Origin: VXPQ01 sp965232485
GTDB lineage: Bacteria > Bacteroidota > Rhodothermia > Rhodothermales > VXPQ01
DNA length: 64,000 nucleotides
Direction of reading: 5' to 3'
Assembly: GCA_965232485.1 (NCBI GenBank)
Contig: OZ246975.1
Location: 1,798,001 to 1,862,000, forward strand
The position numbers and the translations under genes were made by a program. The notes below the pieces were generated by a model. The model searched no databases. It worked only from the letters and a program-made list of their open reading frames with translations, and was not told the origin of the DNA. Shown here piece after piece: positions 16,980-25,520 of the stretch. The first letter of the stretch is position 1. Every line of letters begins with the position of its first letter.

Positions 16980-17351
16980 ATGCCTGCGGATTTTATTCCC
17001 CTGCTGATCATGATGGCGCTTGCGTCGGGAATGGCGTTGTCGCTCCTGAAGGGGGCGGATTTGCTTGGTCCGCGCCGCCGCAATCTGATCAAGCAGAGTA
17101 GTTACGAGAGCGGCATGGACCCGGTCGGCACGGCGCATGAACGCTACTCGGTGAAATTTTACCTGGTGGCGATGATCTTCATCGTGTTCGATGTAGAGGT
17201 CGTCTTCTTGTACCCCTGGGCCGTAAGTTTCCGCGAATTCATGGATGCGGGCGTGGCCCCTGGAGCGCTTGGGGTGGTTTGCCTCTTTATCCTTATTCTT
17301 GGCGTGGGCCTTCTGTACGATGTCAAAAAGGGTGGCCTGGAGTTCGATTGA
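16980..17351 (+). CDS. nuoA: NADH-quinone oxidoreductase subunit A
   Basis: Small membrane subunit of complex I, 123 residues. Three transmembrane segments are visible (about 4-22, 60-80 and 88-108). The family motif YESGMDPVGTAHERYSVKFY precedes FDVEVVFLYPWAV, whose acidic residues lie in the quinone/proton path. The ATG at 16980 is preferred to a TTG five codons earlier. It is the first gene of an operon that continues with nuoB 40 bases downstream. Confidence 0.94.
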   Translation: MPADFIPLLIMMALASGMALSLLKGADLLGPRRRNLIKQSSYESGMDPVGTAHERYSVKFYLVAMIFIVFDVEVVFLYPWAVSFREFMDAGVAPGALGVVCLFILILGVGLLYDVKKGGLEFD

Positions 17352-17391
17352 CCCTGCGCGCTTCATCTTCCAACGATAAATACTGCACGTT

Positions 17392-17922
17392 ATGGTTTCG
17401 CCAGACGCCCGGAACGAAGGGTTTCTTACCACCCGAGTGGACGCCGTGCTGAATTGGGCCCGATCCAATTCGCTGATGCCCATGCCTATGGGGCTGGCCT
17501 GCTGCGCAATCGAAATGATGGCGTTTGCAGGCCCCAAATACGACGCCGCCCGTTTTGGCAGCGAGGCCATGCGTTTCTCGCCGCGGCAGGCCGACCTGAT
17601 GATTGTGGCGGGCTGGGTGTCGTACAAGATGGCGCACGCCATTCGCCGGGTATGGGATCAGATGGCCGACCCGAAATGGTGCATTTCCATGGGGGCTTGC
17701 GCTTCGACGGGCGGGATGCACCGTTGCTACGGCGTGGTGCAGGGATGCGATAATTTTCTGCCGGTAGATGTGTATATCCCGGGATGCCCGCCTCGCCCGG
17801 AGGCGCTGCTGCACGCCTTGATGGATATTCAGGAAAAAATTCGCAACGAATATTCCGTGACGCAGGATTATATGCAAGGCCCTGTGCTTGCGCCAGGGCA
17901 GATCGGCAACGGCATTGGCTAA
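17392..17922 (+). CDS. nuoB: NADH-quinone oxidoreductase subunit B
   Basis: Peripheral-arm subunit that carries cluster N2, the final electron donor to quinone. The four ligand cysteines are present: Cys37 and Cys38 (LACCAIEMM), Cys103 (MGACASTGG) and Cys132 (IPGCPPRPEAL). RFSPRQADLMIVAG is conserved quinone-site sequence. The 176-residue length is normal. nuoC starts three bases after its stop. Confidence 0.96.
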   Translation: MVSPDARNEGFLTTRVDAVLNWARSNSLMPMPMGLACCAIEMMAFAGPKYDAARFGSEAMRFSPRQADLMIVAGWVSYKMAHAIRRVWDQMADPKWCISMGACASTGGMHRCYGVVQGCDNFLPVDVYIPGCPPRPEALLHALMDIQEKIRNEYSVTQDYMQGPVLAPGQIGNGIG

Positions 17923-17925
17923 GGG

Positions 17926-18636
17926 ATGCCCGCAGACATCGAACATACAGCGCCGCCGGAAGAAGCCGCGCCGTTTCACCGGGCGCTTGATTTCTTTTTT
18001 ACGGCTGCGGACGAGGCGTCTCCCGACGACAAGAATCCGCTTGCCCAGCCCACGACGCATGTCCCGGAGATTATCCGGGCGTTAGCCGACCGGTTCGGCG
18101 AAGCCATTCTTGGCGTGGAGGAATATGCCGGCGAGCAAACGGTGCTGGTCGAAACGCAGCGCATCGCAGAAGTGTGCCGCTTCCTCAAGGACGAGCAGAA
18201 TTTTCGGTATCTGGCGGATGCGGGCGGCGCGGATCGGTTCGTGGACGAGGACCGATTCGAAGTATTCTACAACCTCGTATCCTTCGAAAAGCAAAAACGC
18301 ATTCGGCTGAAAATTCGCGTGGACGAGGCCGTCTTGACGGCGCCCACGGTAACAGGAGTATATCGCGCCGCCAACTGGAACGAGCGCGAGGCGTACGACA
18401 TGCTGGGCATTCGTTTCGAGGGGCATCCGGATATGCGACGGATGTTCATGCCGGAAGATTTCGAATACCATCCGCAACGGAAAGAATTTCCCCAACTGGG
18501 CATCCCCGGTTCGTTGCCATTGCCTCCCCGAACCCCCGAAGGACCGCTTCAGTACGACCCGTTCCCGACGGCCCACGACGGCCCCGCGCCGAAAAGTTAC
18601 GAAGAACCTCCGTCGCAAATCGGCAGGGAAGCATGA
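17926..18636 (+). CDS. nuoC: NADH-quinone oxidoreductase subunit C
   Basis: A 236-residue peripheral-arm subunit of complex I. The 30-kDa subunit signature is recognisable in NWNEREAYDMLGIRFEGHPDMRRMFMPEDF. The C-terminal part, from PQLGIPGSLPLPPRTPEG onward, is a Pro-rich extension. Its last codons overlap the start of nuoD through ATGA (18633-18636), which suggests translational coupling. NuoC and NuoD are separate here, not fused as in E. coli. Confidence 0.94.
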   Translation: MPADIEHTAPPEEAAPFHRALDFFFTAADEASPDDKNPLAQPTTHVPEIIRALADRFGEAILGVEEYAGEQTVLVETQRIAEVCRFLKDEQNFRYLADAGGADRFVDEDRFEVFYNLVSFEKQKRIRLKIRVDEAVLTAPTVTGVYRAANWNEREAYDMLGIRFEGHPDMRRMFMPEDFEYHPQRKEFPQLGIPGSLPLPPRTPEGPLQYDPFPTAHDGPAPKSYEEPPSQIGREA

Positions 18637-19952
18637 GCGCCGCATCAGGTTTTGAAACATCGGGAGCGGAATCGGTTTTCCGTTTTTGGCCCCGCCATAA
18701 CGAGGCAATTTACAAATGCCTCGAAAACAAGCATGTCTGGCTGGAACAGGCGCGGCGCGACGAGGCAAGCGAAGCGGATCCGCTCGAACGCGAGATGATC
18801 CTGAATATCGGGCCGCAGCACCCGGCCACCCATGGCGTACTCCGGTGCGTAGTCAAAATGGACGGCGAAACCATTGAGAAATCGGTGCTGGATATCGGGT
18901 ATTTGCACCGGGGCGTCGAAAAACTGGCCGAACACAAGACCTATCAGGAATTCATGCCCTATACGGACCGCATGGATTACCTGTCGCCGTACGCCAACAA
19001 TGTGGCGTGGTGCCTCGCCGTGGAGAAACTGGCGGGCATTGAGGCGCCCGAGCGGGCGCAATGGCTTCGCATGATTCTGTGCGAATTGGCCCGTATTTCG
19101 TCGCATTTGCTCTGGCTGGGCGTTGGTTTGATGGACGCCGGAGCAGTTTCTGTTTTTCTGTGGACGTTCAAGGGGCGCGAGGACCTCTATCGTATTTTTG
19201 ACGAAGTGGCCGGCGCCCGCTTCACGGTATCGCATAGCCGCATCGGCGGTCTGGTCGCCGACCTGACCCCGGAGGCCTTTCGCCTGATTCATCGTTTTGT
19301 GGACGAATTCGGCGAAGAAATAGCGGGCTGGGAAGCCCTGCTCAACCGGAATCGCATATGGATTGACCGAAACCGGAACGTAGGCGCCCTTTCCCGCGAG
19401 GAAGCCGTAGAGATCGGCCTGACCGGCCCAAACTTGCGGGCAAGCGGCGCACCGCACGATATTCGCCGTTTCGAACCCTACATGTTTTATGGGGAAGTGG
19501 ATTTCGAGGTCCCGACCCGCGAAGAGGGGGATTCCCTGGCGCGGTATTTCGTACGGCTCGAAGAAATGAAAGAAAGTCTCCGAATTATCCGACAATGCCT
19601 GGAGCGTTTGCCGGATGGTCCCATTCGGGCGGACGACGCCAAGCGGGCCTATCCCTCGAAGGACGAGGTGTATTACTCCATGGAAGGCATGATTCACGAT
19701 TTTCTGTACACCGACACAGGGGTTGCGCCACCGAAGGGCGCCGCCTGTTATCAAGCTATCGAATCGCCGAAGGGCGAACTGGGCTGGTACCTTCAGTCCG
19801 ATGGTACGGGCAAGCCTTGGCGAGCCAAGGTCAATGCGCCTTCTTTCACGAATTTGCAAGGACTCGAACACATGATGGAAGGGTCGCTGGTCGCCGATGC
19901 AGTCATTCTCATCGGCTCCATTGATCCGGTCATGGGAGAGGCTGACAAATAA
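18633..19952 (+). CDS. nuoD: NADH-quinone oxidoreductase subunit D
   Basis: The 49-kDa subunit, 439 residues, which forms the quinone pocket with NuoB. MILNIGPQHPATHGVLR contains the quinone-binding His-Pro-x-x-His loop. YLHRGVEKLAEHKTYQE is the other family hallmark, and the C-terminus GSIDPVMGEADK is standard. About 50 N-terminal residues precede the conserved core, an extension that includes several aromatic residues. The start overlaps the nuoC stop. The frame is open upstream within nuoC, but similarity begins only after 18633. Confidence 0.96.
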   Translation: MSAASGFETSGAESVFRFWPRHNEAIYKCLENKHVWLEQARRDEASEADPLEREMILNIGPQHPATHGVLRCVVKMDGETIEKSVLDIGYLHRGVEKLAEHKTYQEFMPYTDRMDYLSPYANNVAWCLAVEKLAGIEAPERAQWLRMILCELARISSHLLWLGVGLMDAGAVSVFLWTFKGREDLYRIFDEVAGARFTVSHSRIGGLVADLTPEAFRLIHRFVDEFGEEIAGWEALLNRNRIWIDRNRNVGALSREEAVEIGLTGPNLRASGAPHDIRRFEPYMFYGEVDFEVPTREEGDSLARYFVRLEEMKESLRIIRQCLERLPDGPIRADDAKRAYPSKDEVYYSMEGMIHDFLYTDTGVAPPKGAACYQAIESPKGELGWYLQSDGTGKPWRAKVNAPSFTNLQGLEHMMEGSLVADAVILIGSIDPVMGEADK

Positions 19953-19959
19953 TCCGGCC

Positions 19960-20634
19960 GTGAGCGATTTCATCAAACATCCCGTGGTTTCCTTGCCGGA
20001 TCGTTGTCCGGAACCCGTCTTTTCCGAAGAAGAGCTGGTCTTCACGGAGGCGGAAAAGGAACAGATCGAGGCCTTTCGGGCGCAGTATCCGACGCCGGAG
20101 AGCGCCGTCATGAAAACGCTTTGGCTTGCCCAGGAAAAGTTCGGATTCTTGCCTCCAGAGGTAATCCGCCTTGCGGCCGATACGCTTGGCATTCCGTTTT
20201 CGCTTGCGTATGGCGTGGCGACGTTTTATACGCAGTACTACAAGGCCCGGAAGGGAACGTACGTGCTTGACGTATGCACGTGCTTCAGCTGCCAGTTGTG
20301 CGGCGGCTACGATATGTTGCGCTACCTGGAAGAAAAGCTGGAGATTAGAGAGGGGGAAACCACCGAAGACGGATTGTTCACAATCCAGGGGGTAGAGTGC
20401 CTCGGGGCTTGCGGCACAGCGCCGATGCTTCAGGTAACCAACGGGCCGTACGTGCATAATCTGTCCAGGGAAAAACTGGATGCGCTGATTGATGCGCTCA
20501 AGGAAGGGGCAATGCCGCCGTTCGTATCCGTTACCTTGCCGCAGGACGAAGATGTCCTCGGCGGAAACCGGCGGTCGGATGCGGAAGCAACCGAAACCGG
20601 CCAGACGCCGCCCATCGCCGAAACCCTGGAATAA
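19960..20634 (+). CDS. nuoE: NADH-quinone oxidoreductase subunit E
   Basis: The 24-kDa subunit with [2Fe-2S] cluster N1a. The ligands are Cys106 and Cys111 (VCTCFSCQLCGG), and Cys147 and Cys151 (ECLGACGTAPML). I place the start at a GTG at 19960, seven bases after the nuoD stop, giving 224 residues. An ATG-initiated reading would begin inside nuoD and adds non-conserved residues. The C-terminal 40 residues form an acidic, Thr/Pro-rich tail without family similarity. Confidence 0.93.
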   Translation: MSDFIKHPVVSLPDRCPEPVFSEEELVFTEAEKEQIEAFRAQYPTPESAVMKTLWLAQEKFGFLPPEVIRLAADTLGIPFSLAYGVATFYTQYYKARKGTYVLDVCTCFSCQLCGGYDMLRYLEEKLEIREGETTEDGLFTIQGVECLGACGTAPMLQVTNGPYVHNLSREKLDALIDALKEGAMPPFVSVTLPQDEDVLGGNRRSDAEATETGQTPPIAETLE

Positions 20635-20695
20635 CTGTTCAGGAAGCCGTCTTCCCTGAAAGCTCGCATCGCGTCCGTAGAAAAAATCATTGGAG

Positions 20696-22015
20696 ATGTC
20701 TTTGTTCGGCGACAACGAATCCGGCAAAACCGAGGCCTGGCGGAGCTACGAGCGCGTACTCTTGCCTCCGGTTCGCGATTTGCACCGGTTCGATACGTAT
20801 GTCCGCCACGGCGGCTACGAGGCCTTGCGCGCCGTACTGACGCAGGATGCATGGTCGCCGGGCAATGTGATTGAGGCAGTCAAGGCGAGCGGCCTGCGCG
20901 GACGGGGCGGCGCAGGATTCCCGACCGGGCTGAAATGGAGTTTCATGCCGCCGGTCGAGCCTGGAAAGCCTCGTTATATTGCCTGCAACGGCGACGAAAG
21001 CGAGCCGGGGACATTCAAGGACCGGCAGCTCATGGAATACAACCCGCACCTCATTTTCGAGGGCGTCCTGATTGCAGCCTGGGCCATGCAGATCGACGCC
21101 ACGTACCTGTACGTGCGCGGGGAATACGCCGACTGGATTCGTCATATGGAAAGCGAACTGGCCGCACTGTATGCAAAGGGCTACGTGGGCAAGCGCATCC
21201 TCGGAACAGATTTTTCCAGCGACATCGTTATTCACAAGGGAGCGGGCGCATACATCTGCGGCGAGGAAACCAGTTTGCTCGAATCCGTCGAAGGGAAGCG
21301 AGCCTATCCGCGCATCAAGCCGCCGTTTCCCGCGCAAAAGGGACTCTGGGGTTGCCCCACCACGGTCAATAATGTGGAGACCCTCGCCTGTGCGCCGCTG
21401 GTTATTAACCGGGGCGCCGAATGGTTTGCGGGCATTGGCGCGGAAAAACACCCGGGACCGGTGCTCTACGGCGTATCGGGACATGTGAAACGACCCGGCG
21501 TATACGAGTATCCGACCGGCATGCTGATTACCGATTTGATCGAAAAGGCGGCCGGCGGCATGCGGGGCGGCAAGAAACTCAAGGCGATCGTGCCGGGCGG
21601 GGCCTCGGTGCCCGTTTTGCGCGCAGATATGATCGAGGGGGTAACCATGGACGCCGAATCCTTGCGCGAGGCGGGCTCCATGATGGGTACGGCCGGCATG
21701 CTGGCGATGGACGAGGATACGGACATGGTCAAGTTTCTTCGCCGGGTCACCCGGTTTTATCATCACGAGAGTTGCGGACAGTGTACGCCTTGCCGAGAGG
21801 GAACCGGATGGATCGAGAACCTTGTTACCCGCATCGACGAGGGAGAAGGGACCTTGCGCGACCTGGATATTCTGCTGGAGCTATGCGATCAGATGGAAGG
21901 GCGAACAGTGTGCGCGCTGGCCGATGCGGCGGCCTGGCCCGTTCGCAACACGATCCAGCGTTTCCGGGAAGAATTTGAAGCCAAATGCCGGCAAAGCATA
22001 TACGCCGTGGCGTAA
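20696..22015 (+). CDS. nuoF: NADH-quinone oxidoreductase subunit F
   Basis: The 51-kDa NADH-oxidising subunit, 439 residues. GLRGRGGAGFPTGLKW is the nucleotide/FMN-binding glycine-rich loop. CNGDESEPGTFKDR and GAGAYICGEETSLLES contribute further to the FMN/NADH site. ESCGQCTPCREGTGW provides three cysteines of [4Fe-4S] cluster N3; the fourth is in GRTVCALADAAAW. The ATG at 20696 is chosen over a TTG two codons upstream. It sits between nuoE and nuoG. Confidence 0.96.
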   Translation: MSLFGDNESGKTEAWRSYERVLLPPVRDLHRFDTYVRHGGYEALRAVLTQDAWSPGNVIEAVKASGLRGRGGAGFPTGLKWSFMPPVEPGKPRYIACNGDESEPGTFKDRQLMEYNPHLIFEGVLIAAWAMQIDATYLYVRGEYADWIRHMESELAALYAKGYVGKRILGTDFSSDIVIHKGAGAYICGEETSLLESVEGKRAYPRIKPPFPAQKGLWGCPTTVNNVETLACAPLVINRGAEWFAGIGAEKHPGPVLYGVSGHVKRPGVYEYPTGMLITDLIEKAAGGMRGGKKLKAIVPGGASVPVLRADMIEGVTMDAESLREAGSMMGTAGMLAMDEDTDMVKFLRRVTRFYHHESCGQCTPCREGTGWIENLVTRIDEGEGTLRDLDILLELCDQMEGRTVCALADAAAWPVRNTIQRFREEFEAKCRQSIYAVA

Positions 22016-22046
22016 CAGGCGCGGCGCCGCGCCGCGCGTTTCAATC

Positions 22047-23777
22047 ATGCCGAAGATTACGATAGACAACATAGCGTACGCCTTCGAGGGACAGCCGAAA
22101 CTGCTCCAGTTTTGCCTGGACCACGGAGTGGAATTGCCGCATTTCTGCTATCACCCGGCGCTTTCCGTACCGGCCAATTGCCGTCAGTGCCTCGTAGAAG
22201 TGGGCATGCCGGTTCGGGACCGGGCCACGGGCGAGCTTGCGCTGAACGACGACGGCGAACCAATCATCCGATGGGCGCCAAAGATGACCACGAGTTGCTC
22301 CGTGGATATGGCGGATGGCATGGTTGTCCGAACGCATCGGACCAGCGAACAGGTGGAGCGGGCTCAGAAAGATAACCTGGAATTCCTGCTCATAAACCAT
22401 CCGCTCGATTGTCCCATTTGCGATCAGGCGGGCCACTGTCCGCTGCAAAACCAGACGTACAAATATGGTCCGGAAGGGTCTCGTTTTGAATTTCGCAAAG
22501 TCCAGAAACCCAAGAAAGTCGTGCTTGGCCCGCGGGTCATGCTGGACGCCGAGCGCTGCATCAACTGCACGCGGTGTACGCGCTTTACCGACGAGGTGTC
22601 GAAGAGCCATCAATTGACTATCATCGAACGCGGCGTAAAAAATTATCCCATGACGCCGCCGGGCGAGGCGTTCGACGATCCGTATTCGATGAATGTCATC
22701 GACATCTGCCCGGTAGGCGCGCTCACGTCCATCGACTTCCGGTTCCGCGCCCGGATATGGGAAATGAGTTCCGCCCCCTCCATTACCGTGACCAACGCCC
22801 GGGGAGCCAATTGCTCCTACTGGGTGCGCGACAACCTGGTGCTGCGCATCACGCCCCGCGCAAATCCGCATATCAACGACTATTGGCTGCCCGACGAGGA
22901 TCGCGCGGCGTATCCGCAGTTCAATGAACGCCGCCCGGAAGGACCTCAGGTCCGCACCGACGAAGGGTTGCAACAGACAGGCTGGGAGGTTGCCTGCGCC
23001 CGTGCGTCCGAACTGCTCGGTTCGGTGAACGGATCAAACATTCTCTTTCTCGGATCGGCGTACGCCACGGTGGAAGACAACTATCTCCTCGGCAAGTTGG
23101 CGACGGCGCTGGGGGCTTCCGCACCCGTATACATCCCCCATGTGGAACCGGGGGCCGGAGACGAATGGCTGATCACAGACGATAAAACGCCGAACGCCGA
23201 GGGATGCCGGCGTCTGGGCGTCCACCCCGTCGATCTGACGCTCGTTCGCGCCAAACTGGAAGCAGGCGAGATTGCCGCCGTGTATGTCCTTGAGGACGAC
23301 CCGGTGGCCAGCGGACTATTCCGGGCAGAGGACGTACGGGATATTCCGGTGATTCTGCATACGTACCATACGACCAACGAAACGCTGGCCGCCGCCGATG
23401 TGGCGTTGCCCGCCGCGATGGTCGTAGAAACAGTGGGAAGCTACGTGAGCGAAGACGGGTATGCGCAGCGCGTGTGGCCCGCCAAAGCCATCCGGGGCGT
23501 CAACCGAACGCTCCGCATGGAAATGGGCGTCAGCCGACTGGATTCGCACGGTACGCCATTCGACCGCTGGCATAATGCGGCCAATCAGGTAAATTGCAAG
23601 CCAGGTTGGGAAATGTTGCCTGTGGTTGCGCAAGGCCTGGGCTTGCCCTGGACCGACGCGTCCCCGAAAGAAATTATGCAGGAAATCGCACAGGAGATCG
23701 ACGCCTTTGAGGGCGCTGCCTACGAAAACATGGGTTCGAGCGGGGTTCGCCTGACGGAGATCGAAATCCCTGCATAG
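22047..23777 (+). CDS. nuoG: NADH-quinone oxidoreductase subunit G
   Basis: The 75-kDa subunit of 576 residues, a short form. The N-terminal [2Fe-2S] domain has Cys34, Cys45 and Cys48 (HFCYHPALS, NCRQC) plus TTSCSVD. CPICDQAGHCPLQN and CINCTRC...DICPVGAL bind the following [4Fe-4S] clusters. The molybdopterin-oxidoreductase-like C-terminal domain is abbreviated compared with the 800 to 900-residue E. coli protein. The start ATG at 22047 gives MPKITIDNIAYAFEGQ. The frame is open further upstream in nuoF, without similarity. Confidence 0.95.
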   Translation: MPKITIDNIAYAFEGQPKLLQFCLDHGVELPHFCYHPALSVPANCRQCLVEVGMPVRDRATGELALNDDGEPIIRWAPKMTTSCSVDMADGMVVRTHRTSEQVERAQKDNLEFLLINHPLDCPICDQAGHCPLQNQTYKYGPEGSRFEFRKVQKPKKVVLGPRVMLDAERCINCTRCTRFTDEVSKSHQLTIIERGVKNYPMTPPGEAFDDPYSMNVIDICPVGALTSIDFRFRARIWEMSSAPSITVTNARGANCSYWVRDNLVLRITPRANPHINDYWLPDEDRAAYPQFNERRPEGPQVRTDEGLQQTGWEVACARASELLGSVNGSNILFLGSAYATVEDNYLLGKLATALGASAPVYIPHVEPGAGDEWLITDDKTPNAEGCRRLGVHPVDLTLVRAKLEAGEIAAVYVLEDDPVASGLFRAEDVRDIPVILHTYHTTNETLAAADVALPAAMVVETVGSYVSEDGYAQRVWPAKAIRGVNRTLRMEMGVSRLDSHGTPFDRWHNAANQVNCKPGWEMLPVVAQGLGLPWTDASPKEIMQEIAQEIDAFEGAAYENMGSSGVRLTEIEIPA

Positions 23778-23816
23778 CCGCGCCCCGCCCCGGAAATTAT
23801 TTTATCGAAACCACGC

Positions 23817-24851
23817 ATGGATATACCGCTTTACTGGACAGCGATCGTGGCGTTCGTCGTGCTGAATCTGATGATGCTCTCGGCGTCCGTGCTTGTGTAC
23901 GCCGAACGCAAGGTGTCGGGGTACATCCAGCTCCGGCCCGGCCCTGATCGCGTTGGACCGCTCGGCGTCTTGCAGCCGTTCGCCGATGTGCTCAAACTGC
24001 TTTTCAAGGAAGATATCCGTCCCTTGGCGGCGAATCCGTTTATCCATTCGCTGGCGCCGGTGATCATGGTGGTCGTGGCCATGTCCGTGCCCGCCGTCAT
24101 TCCCTTTGCCCGCGGGGTGGTTATCGCCGACGTCGGACCGGGCGTCCTGGTCATTCTTGCGCTTACGTCCATCAGCGTGTACGGCATTACTCTCGCAGGC
24201 TGGAGTTCGAACAGCAAATATTCCCTGCTGGGCGGATTGCGCTCGGCGGCGCAAATGATTTCGTACGAATTGACGATGGGACTGGCGGTGGTATCCGTAA
24301 TTTTGCTTGCGGGCACGCTCAACGTCACGGGCATCGTAGAGGATCAGGCGGGCGGTTGGGCGATTCTGGGGTGGAATGTATTTCGCAATCCGATCGGCGC
24401 TATTCTTTTCGTGGTGACGGCGTTTGCCGAAACGAACCGCGCCCCGTTCGACTTGCCGGAGGCAGAACAGGAACTCGTCGGCGGGTATCACACAGAATAC
24501 AGCGGCATGAAATTCGGTATGTTTTTTCTTGCCGAATACGTTAACTGGTGGGTTGCGTCTTTTGTCATCGTAACCCTCTTTTTCGGGGGATATCTGGTGC
24601 CGTTCGAACCCTTGCTGGCGCAGGCCTTTCCGGAACTTGCCGGGAGCATGCTGCTCGGGGCGCTTCAGGTACTGTCCCTGCTGGTCAAAACGGCGTTCTT
24701 CGCCTTTCTGTTCATCTGGGTGCGATGGACGCTGCCCCGATTCAAATACAATCAGCTCATGCAATTGGGCTGGAAGGTTTTGCTCCCGATCGGCCTGGTC
24801 AATGTCGTGCTCGTCGCACTCGGCATGATCGTTTTCCGCATGTTTTCTTGA
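23817..24851 (+). CDS. nuoH: NADH-quinone oxidoreductase subunit H
   Basis: Membrane subunit of 344 residues with about eight transmembrane helices, joining the peripheral arm to the proton pumps. YAERKVSGYIQLRPGPDRVGP and AETNRAPFDLPEAEQELVGGYHTEYSG (shown in part) are the two hallmark loops near the quinone tunnel. It is the last nuo gene here. rpe overlaps its final codon, so nuoI to nuoN must lie elsewhere or be missing. Confidence 0.96.
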   Translation: MDIPLYWTAIVAFVVLNLMMLSASVLVYAERKVSGYIQLRPGPDRVGPLGVLQPFADVLKLLFKEDIRPLAANPFIHSLAPVIMVVVAMSVPAVIPFARGVVIADVGPGVLVILALTSISVYGITLAGWSSNSKYSLLGGLRSAAQMISYELTMGLAVVSVILLAGTLNVTGIVEDQAGGWAILGWNVFRNPIGAILFVVTAFAETNRAPFDLPEAEQELVGGYHTEYSGMKFGMFFLAEYVNWWVASFVIVTLFFGGYLVPFEPLLAQAFPELAGSMLLGALQVLSLLVKTAFFAFLFIWVRWTLPRFKYNQLMQLGWKVLLPIGLVNVVLVALGMIVFRMFS

Positions 24852-25516
24852 TTCTGTCCGCCTCCATTATCGCCTCGGACGCCGCACGCCTCGGAGCGCA
24901 GGCGCGGGAAGCGCTGGCCGCCGGCGTGGACTGGCTCCATATCGACGTGATGGATGGGCGTTTCGTACCGAACATTACCGTGGGACCTTTTGTGGTGAAA
25001 GCGCTGCGCCCGCTGGCGGACGAAACCGGGGCCAAGCTGGATGTGCACCTGATGATTGAGGAGCCTCGCCGGTACGTAGACGATTTCATTAAGGCGGGCG
25101 CCGACCTGGTCACGGTGCATGTGGAAACGTGTAAGCGCCTGCATCGCATCCTGGGGCATATTCGATCGCGCGGCGCCATGGCGGGCGTCACCCTGAATCC
25201 CGGAACGCCGCTCGCCGCGATCGCAGAAGCGCTCCCCGATGTGGATATGGCGCTGGTCATGTCGGTCAAGCCCGGGTTCAGCGGCCAGAAATATATTCCT
25301 GAATCGACGGATAAGATTCGCCAACTCAGAGGCATGCTTGATCAGATGGCGTCCCCGGCCTGGCTGCAGGTGGATGGCGGGGTCTACGCGGGCAATATTC
25401 GCGAGGTAGTCCAGGCCGGAGCCACGGTGGCGGTGGGGGGAAAGGCTGTATTCGGCGGCGCTTCCATAGCCGACAATGTGCAGGCGCTCCGGAAGGCGGC
25501 TGCTTCTGAAGCCTGA
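24848..25516 (+). CDS. rpe: Ribulose-phosphate 3-epimerase
   Basis: Interconverts ribulose 5-phosphate and xylulose 5-phosphate in the pentose phosphate pathway. This 222-residue TIM barrel has HIDVMDGRFVPNITVGP (metal-binding His and catalytic Asp), DVHLMIEEP, LVMSVKPGFSGQKY and QVDGGVYAGN. The best start is a TTG at 24848 whose last two bases overlap the nuoH stop (TTGA), giving MILSASIIASD. The longer frame runs back into nuoH without similarity. This overlap implies transcription from the nuo operon. Confidence 0.94.
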   Translation: MILSASIIASDAARLGAQAREALAAGVDWLHIDVMDGRFVPNITVGPFVVKALRPLADETGAKLDVHLMIEEPRRYVDDFIKAGADLVTVHVETCKRLHRILGHIRSRGAMAGVTLNPGTPLAAIAEALPDVDMALVMSVKPGFSGQKYIPESTDKIRQLRGMLDQMASPAWLQVDGGVYAGNIREVVQAGATVAVGGKAVFGGASIADNVQALRKAAASEA

Positions 25517-25520
25517 TCGC

